Positions 60,942-64,000 of a stretch of 64,000 nt of DNA are shown piece after piece; within the stretch, counting starts at the first letter, position 1, and the number at the start of each line of letters is the position of its first letter. Source of the stretch: Pinus tabuliformis (taxonomy: Eukaryota; Streptophyta; Pinopsida; Pinales; Pinaceae). A model generated the notes under the pieces. That model was not told the origin of the DNA and did not search any database. It was given only the letters and a program-made list of their open reading frames with translations. The stretch lies in contig CM062818.1 of the NCBI GenBank assembly GCA_031772625.1, forward strand, positions 1,277,312,277 through 1,277,376,276. The letters run 5' to 3'. A program made the translations under genes and the position numbers.

Positions 60942-62236
60942 TTTTCCATTCTTGTCAAAAATTGTGAATGCGCATTGAACCACCTGCAAATATACATAAC
61001 ATGCAAATATTCACAAAACTGGAAGGCCAGGAGAACCAATTCTTGAGAATTTCAAGAAAGTGTTGTTTGTGGTGGTTTCCTATGCATCTCAAATTACTAA
61101 AGTGAAACCTAATTTTTTTTCATAAAATTAGTTTTTGGAATCATAACCAAGGTCTTTTTAATTCTTCCAAAGTATTGCTAAAATTGGAGTCTCTATTTAT
61201 GTGGAAAATATATATTCAAAAAAAGTGAAATAAATTTAAGATAGGAAATGATTTTTTAAACTTTATTGATATTTTGAATTAAAAACAATTCATAGATACA
61301 ATAAAAAATAGAGATATATACAATAAAAAAAAATATTTGTGATTTTTTTTTGGTTATAATTCTATCTTGTTAAAGTATTTTTTTCAAAAAAAGAATAATT
61401 GAGTATTAGTGAAAAAATTAGTTACCACTGTTGATTTTTGTAATAAACTTTATTTTCCATCATCGATTAGTATAGATTTTCTCATTGGTTCTTATCTACC
61501 AAGAAAGAACTTTTTTGGTAAAATTTATCTGAACCAAGTTACAAATAGATGATTTATGGAACATTATCTATATCGGGTTTAAAGACCATTAGATTGAGTA
61601 GCCTATGAGGCTATGGCATAAGATCAAAAGGATTAACTTTTTGTGAATAGGAAGGAAGATGTAGCATCATTGTTTCTATTTCAAAAAGTTTTGGATGCCA
61701 ATATTTTTCCCAAAATTGTAGCAACAACCACAATAAAGAAGCTTGGAATATTCTGGAAATGACATATAGTGAAAGGAGGAGTGACATCGATCAACATCAG
61801 GCTAAGTTGTCGTGGATTATAGGTGTTAATGAAATTTCCTCTGTGATGGGAGAAGTAGGAAATTTTGATACTGTAGAAGTAACAAGAGAAACTAAATGTG
61901 TAGATACGCATTTGGAGAATCAAGGTAAAGTTACCCTCACAACAACAACAACAACAACATTTGAGGATAAGCTAGTAGTGAAAAGTTGAATTTTATCATG
62001 AATTTGAACTAGATTTTCATAAAGAGTGTCTTGCAAAGGATAAATATGACAAAGATGAAGGTGCTTATGAAAAGGTTATCATAGCTTCATCAAGAGACAA
62101 ATTACTTTTTTTTTAAGGAATCCATTAAAATTATTGAAGTGATTACAACAATAGAAGTGGAGATGAAAGAACAAGATGATATTTTTTTCATATTGCACAA
62201 GTCAATATGAGTAGTAGTTGAGGTACAAGTAAATGC
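60942..62236 (+). repeat. Array unit 4, interrupted by Copia-3
   Basis: First 1,295 bp of a unit, ending GTACAAGTAAATGC. In units 1-3 the same phrase continues AGAAGAACC, so the insertion point is exact. Confidence 0.9.
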
Positions 62237-63911
62237 TGTTGGCATTATGGCTAAAGTATTGTCCTTGATGGCAACCCATACAGGTAATAGATCACAGTAC
62301 TTCAGGTCAGTAGCAGAGATTGATGATCAACTGTCAAATATTGAAGAAAATAAGGGGTACGCAAGTAGACCGTACAGAAGGTGCGTACACGCAGGCCTGT
62401 CTTACATAAAGTGCGTACATACCGGCAGTTATCCCGTTCATGAGGTGCATACCCCCAGTTCACTCACTTCAAGGTAGAGAAGCGCGCTCACGTGGGGTTT
62501 CTTATGTTTGGCCCGTGGTATTTAGCCCGCCGTTCTTGATTCTATGGTTTTGGCCCGTGGTATTGTTTTATATTATTATTATTATTGAGCCCCTATTGAT
62601 CCATGATTTTAGGAAGAGCTTGCCTATATAAAGCAAAGGAGATCATTTGGCTATACACTTGTGAAAAAGGAAGATCTTAAGAGAAGCTAGTGATGGGTTT
62701 GTGAGAGATAGCTAGATCTAAATCAAGGAGAAACATGAGAACTACAAGTCGGATCTACTAATGGGTTGATATCTCCTCGGCGCATGTTCAGATCTGTAGA
62801 TCTAACAGTCTGGGTTGCTCTTGAAGTCTTGAAATTATATATACCTGCAGGTACGCAAGTACAGTGAAAGAAAAGTGCGGAGATACGTAGGAGCAGAAGC
62901 GCTGCAGGTGCGCAGATACGCAGGCCCAGAAGCACTGCAGATGCGGAGGTGCGCAGGCAGTTCATTGGACACAGAGTGCAGGTACGCAGGAAGTCTGTGA
63001 GGCACAGTGCGTGGGTACGCAGGAACGAAGTTGGAAACAGTACGTACTTTTACGCAGGTGTTATATGGGTGAAGCTGCATACTTCTCATGAAATCTATTT
63101 AGCTGCCTCTGTTGATTATTGTTGTGTTCTGGGTTTTGAAGTGATGTCTGGTTTCTAGTATTATGTTCTGATAACAGTAGTGATTGATTGATAGATGAAT
63201 GGATCAGGTTCATAATGACTTATCCTTATATGATCTGGTGAACTAGATCTGATTGATAACTCTCATTGTATATGTATTGAACTGGTGATTGGGTGATTCA
63301 GAAGGTTGTTTGATTATGAGCTTCAATGTTGTTGTTGGGTCCAGTATGAAAATTGGATGAAAAGTGGCCTTTTAGATTATGTGTTGTGCTTCAGTGTATC
63401 CAGTCTGAAAATTGAGGAAACGTGGTACCTGGAGGAGAGAAGATTGTAGGTCAGCACCTACGTACTAGTATCTAAGCTAGTACAAGAGCTAAAGGAGATC
63501 TTTGGAGCATTGTAGCAGGTAGTAGCCTGTGTACTAGTAAATGGATCGGCTAGTACAAGAGCAAAGGGGGTTGTAGCTCCCGTACTAGTATAAGACTGCA
63601 CCAGTACAAAATATTGTAAAAGGATTTTCTTATTAAAGAAGATTGAGATGACTTGCAGCAGGTGGTTTTCTCCCGCATTGAGTTTCCACCTTATATCATG
63701 GTGTTCATGTGTGTGCCTTATGTGTGATGATCTATTCTGTGTTACTGCATCTGTTAACTATTGATAATGTTCTAATGCACTCATTGAAGACCAATTAACT
63801 TAATCATAAGAAGTTGTGGAAGTAGAATATATGAATCTGATTATGGAAATGAAAAAGTTTTATTAATGTGATAATACTGATTCACCCCCCTTCTCAGTAT
63901 TATTTCCAACA
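62237..63911 (+). repeat. Copia-3 5' LTR
   Basis: 1,675 bp. Its last part (63300-63911) matches the Copia-1 LTR closely in inverse orientation, including TAGTACAAGAGCTAA and CACCCCCCTTCTCAGTATTA. The region 62350-63060 is unusually rich in TACGCAG-type motifs. Confidence 0.92.
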
Positions 63912-63913
63912 AT

Positions 63914-63925
63914 TGGTATCAGAGC
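63914..63925 (+). other. Copia-3 primer binding site
   Basis: TGGTATCAGAGC, two bases after the LTR, complementary to initiator tRNA-Met. Confidence 0.95.
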
Positions 63926-64000
63926 AGGTCCTTTGATAGAAGCTTGATCGCTTGAAGGAGATCCGTGGAACAATGGGAAAGAAGCTTAAGAAGAAAGCTC

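Larger units (their letters stand above)
55070..62236 (+). repeat. Tandem array of about 1.95-kb retroelement-derived units
   Basis: Four direct units can be phased on TTCTCCATTCTTGTC: 55081, 57043, 59003 and 60942, giving periods of 1,962, 1,960 and 1,939 bp. The fourth is cut at 62236 by Copia-3. Units are about 95% or more identical by eye, differing by substitutions, A/T-run lengths and a variable (ACA)n run. Each contains a copia-gag-like stretch (DVASLFLLQKVLDANIFPKI, for example at 55797-55857), then an acidic stretch open in all four units. No LTR pair separates the units. This is tandem amplification of one segment, not independent insertions. Confidence 0.95.
62237..64000 (+). mobile_element. 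Copia-3: third copia of the Copia-1/2 family, 5' end
   Basis: The LTR 62237-63911 (1,675 bp, TGTTGG...CCAACA) is the same family as the Copia-1 and Copia-2 LTRs, in the opposite orientation. A perfect primer site follows (63914-63925), then a leader matching the others (CTTTGATAGAAGCTTGATCG region) and an ATG at 63973 that may open gag (MGKKLKKKA). The rest lies beyond the window, so completeness cannot be judged. The candidate left target pentamer is AATGC (62232-62236). Confidence 0.92.

Noticed and set aside
55821-61923. An 80-aa minus-strand frame present in all four array units
   Set aside because: It lies opposite the gag-like and acidic plus-strand stretches and is conserved only because the units are near identical.
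1-64000. CRISPR arrays, bacterial operons or ribosome binding sites
   Set aside because: All features are those of a plant nuclear genome. No regularly spaced identical short repeats with unique spacers were seen.

Overview
This is a transposon-rich intergenic stretch of a large nuclear plant genome. The elements are plant-type Ty1/copia and Ty3/gypsy LTR retrotransposons primed by initiator tRNA-Met, plus one tRNA-derived SINE. Almost everything from 6.9 to 50.6 kb is LTR retrotransposon inserted into LTR retrotransposon. By eye the LTR pairs differ by about 5-8% in the younger insertions and about 15% in the oldest. Slow loss of old copies like this suits a gymnosperm-like genome, but that is inference. 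No rRNA or functional tRNA gene was seen. Only one small ORF looks like a possible host gene.

Layout. 1-2.1 kb: right-hand (5') part of a decayed minus-strand gypsy element (G0). 2.1-6.9 kb: AT-rich DNA with a composite repeat and no recognised gene. 6,869-31,571: a minus-strand chromodomain-type gypsy element (G1), about 9 kb once its inserts are subtracted. A SINE sits in its 3' LTR, a 6.6-kb plus-strand LTR element with no recognisable pol (X, 14,095-20,736) sits in its leader, and an 8.8-kb copia element (Copia-1, 21,022-29,839, TSD AAGAG) splits its 5' LTR. 32,122-50,628: a plus-strand relative of G1 (G2) with the same LTR family but no recognisable gag-pol and a long GT-rich minisatellite. 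It is interrupted by a second copia element of the Copia-1 family (Copia-2, 34,572-44,287, TSD TCATC), and its 3' LTR is cut short.

50.6-52.4 kb: the only clearly non-transposon stretch, with a 124-aa ORF starting with a signal peptide (51,087-51,461). 52,377-55,096: a small decayed copia-type element (E) with about 0.2-kb LTRs. 55.07-62.24 kb: a direct tandem array of about 1.95-kb retroelement-derived units (three full and one interrupted). Its first unit begins inside the last few tens of bases of E's 3' LTR. 62,237-64,000: the 5' LTR, primer site and leader of a third copia of the same family (Copia-3), on the plus strand, inserted into array unit 4 and running off the window.

There is no operon or pathway here. 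The relationships are those of nested insertion: G1 and G2 are the oldest, X and the copias came later, and Copia-3 postdates amplification of the array. The signals most worth following are the tandem array with its LTR-internal junction, the CpG-rich GTATACG motifs repeated through the copia LTRs, the SINE with a (TAA)n tail, the pol-less partner elements G2 and X, and the signal-peptide ORF.
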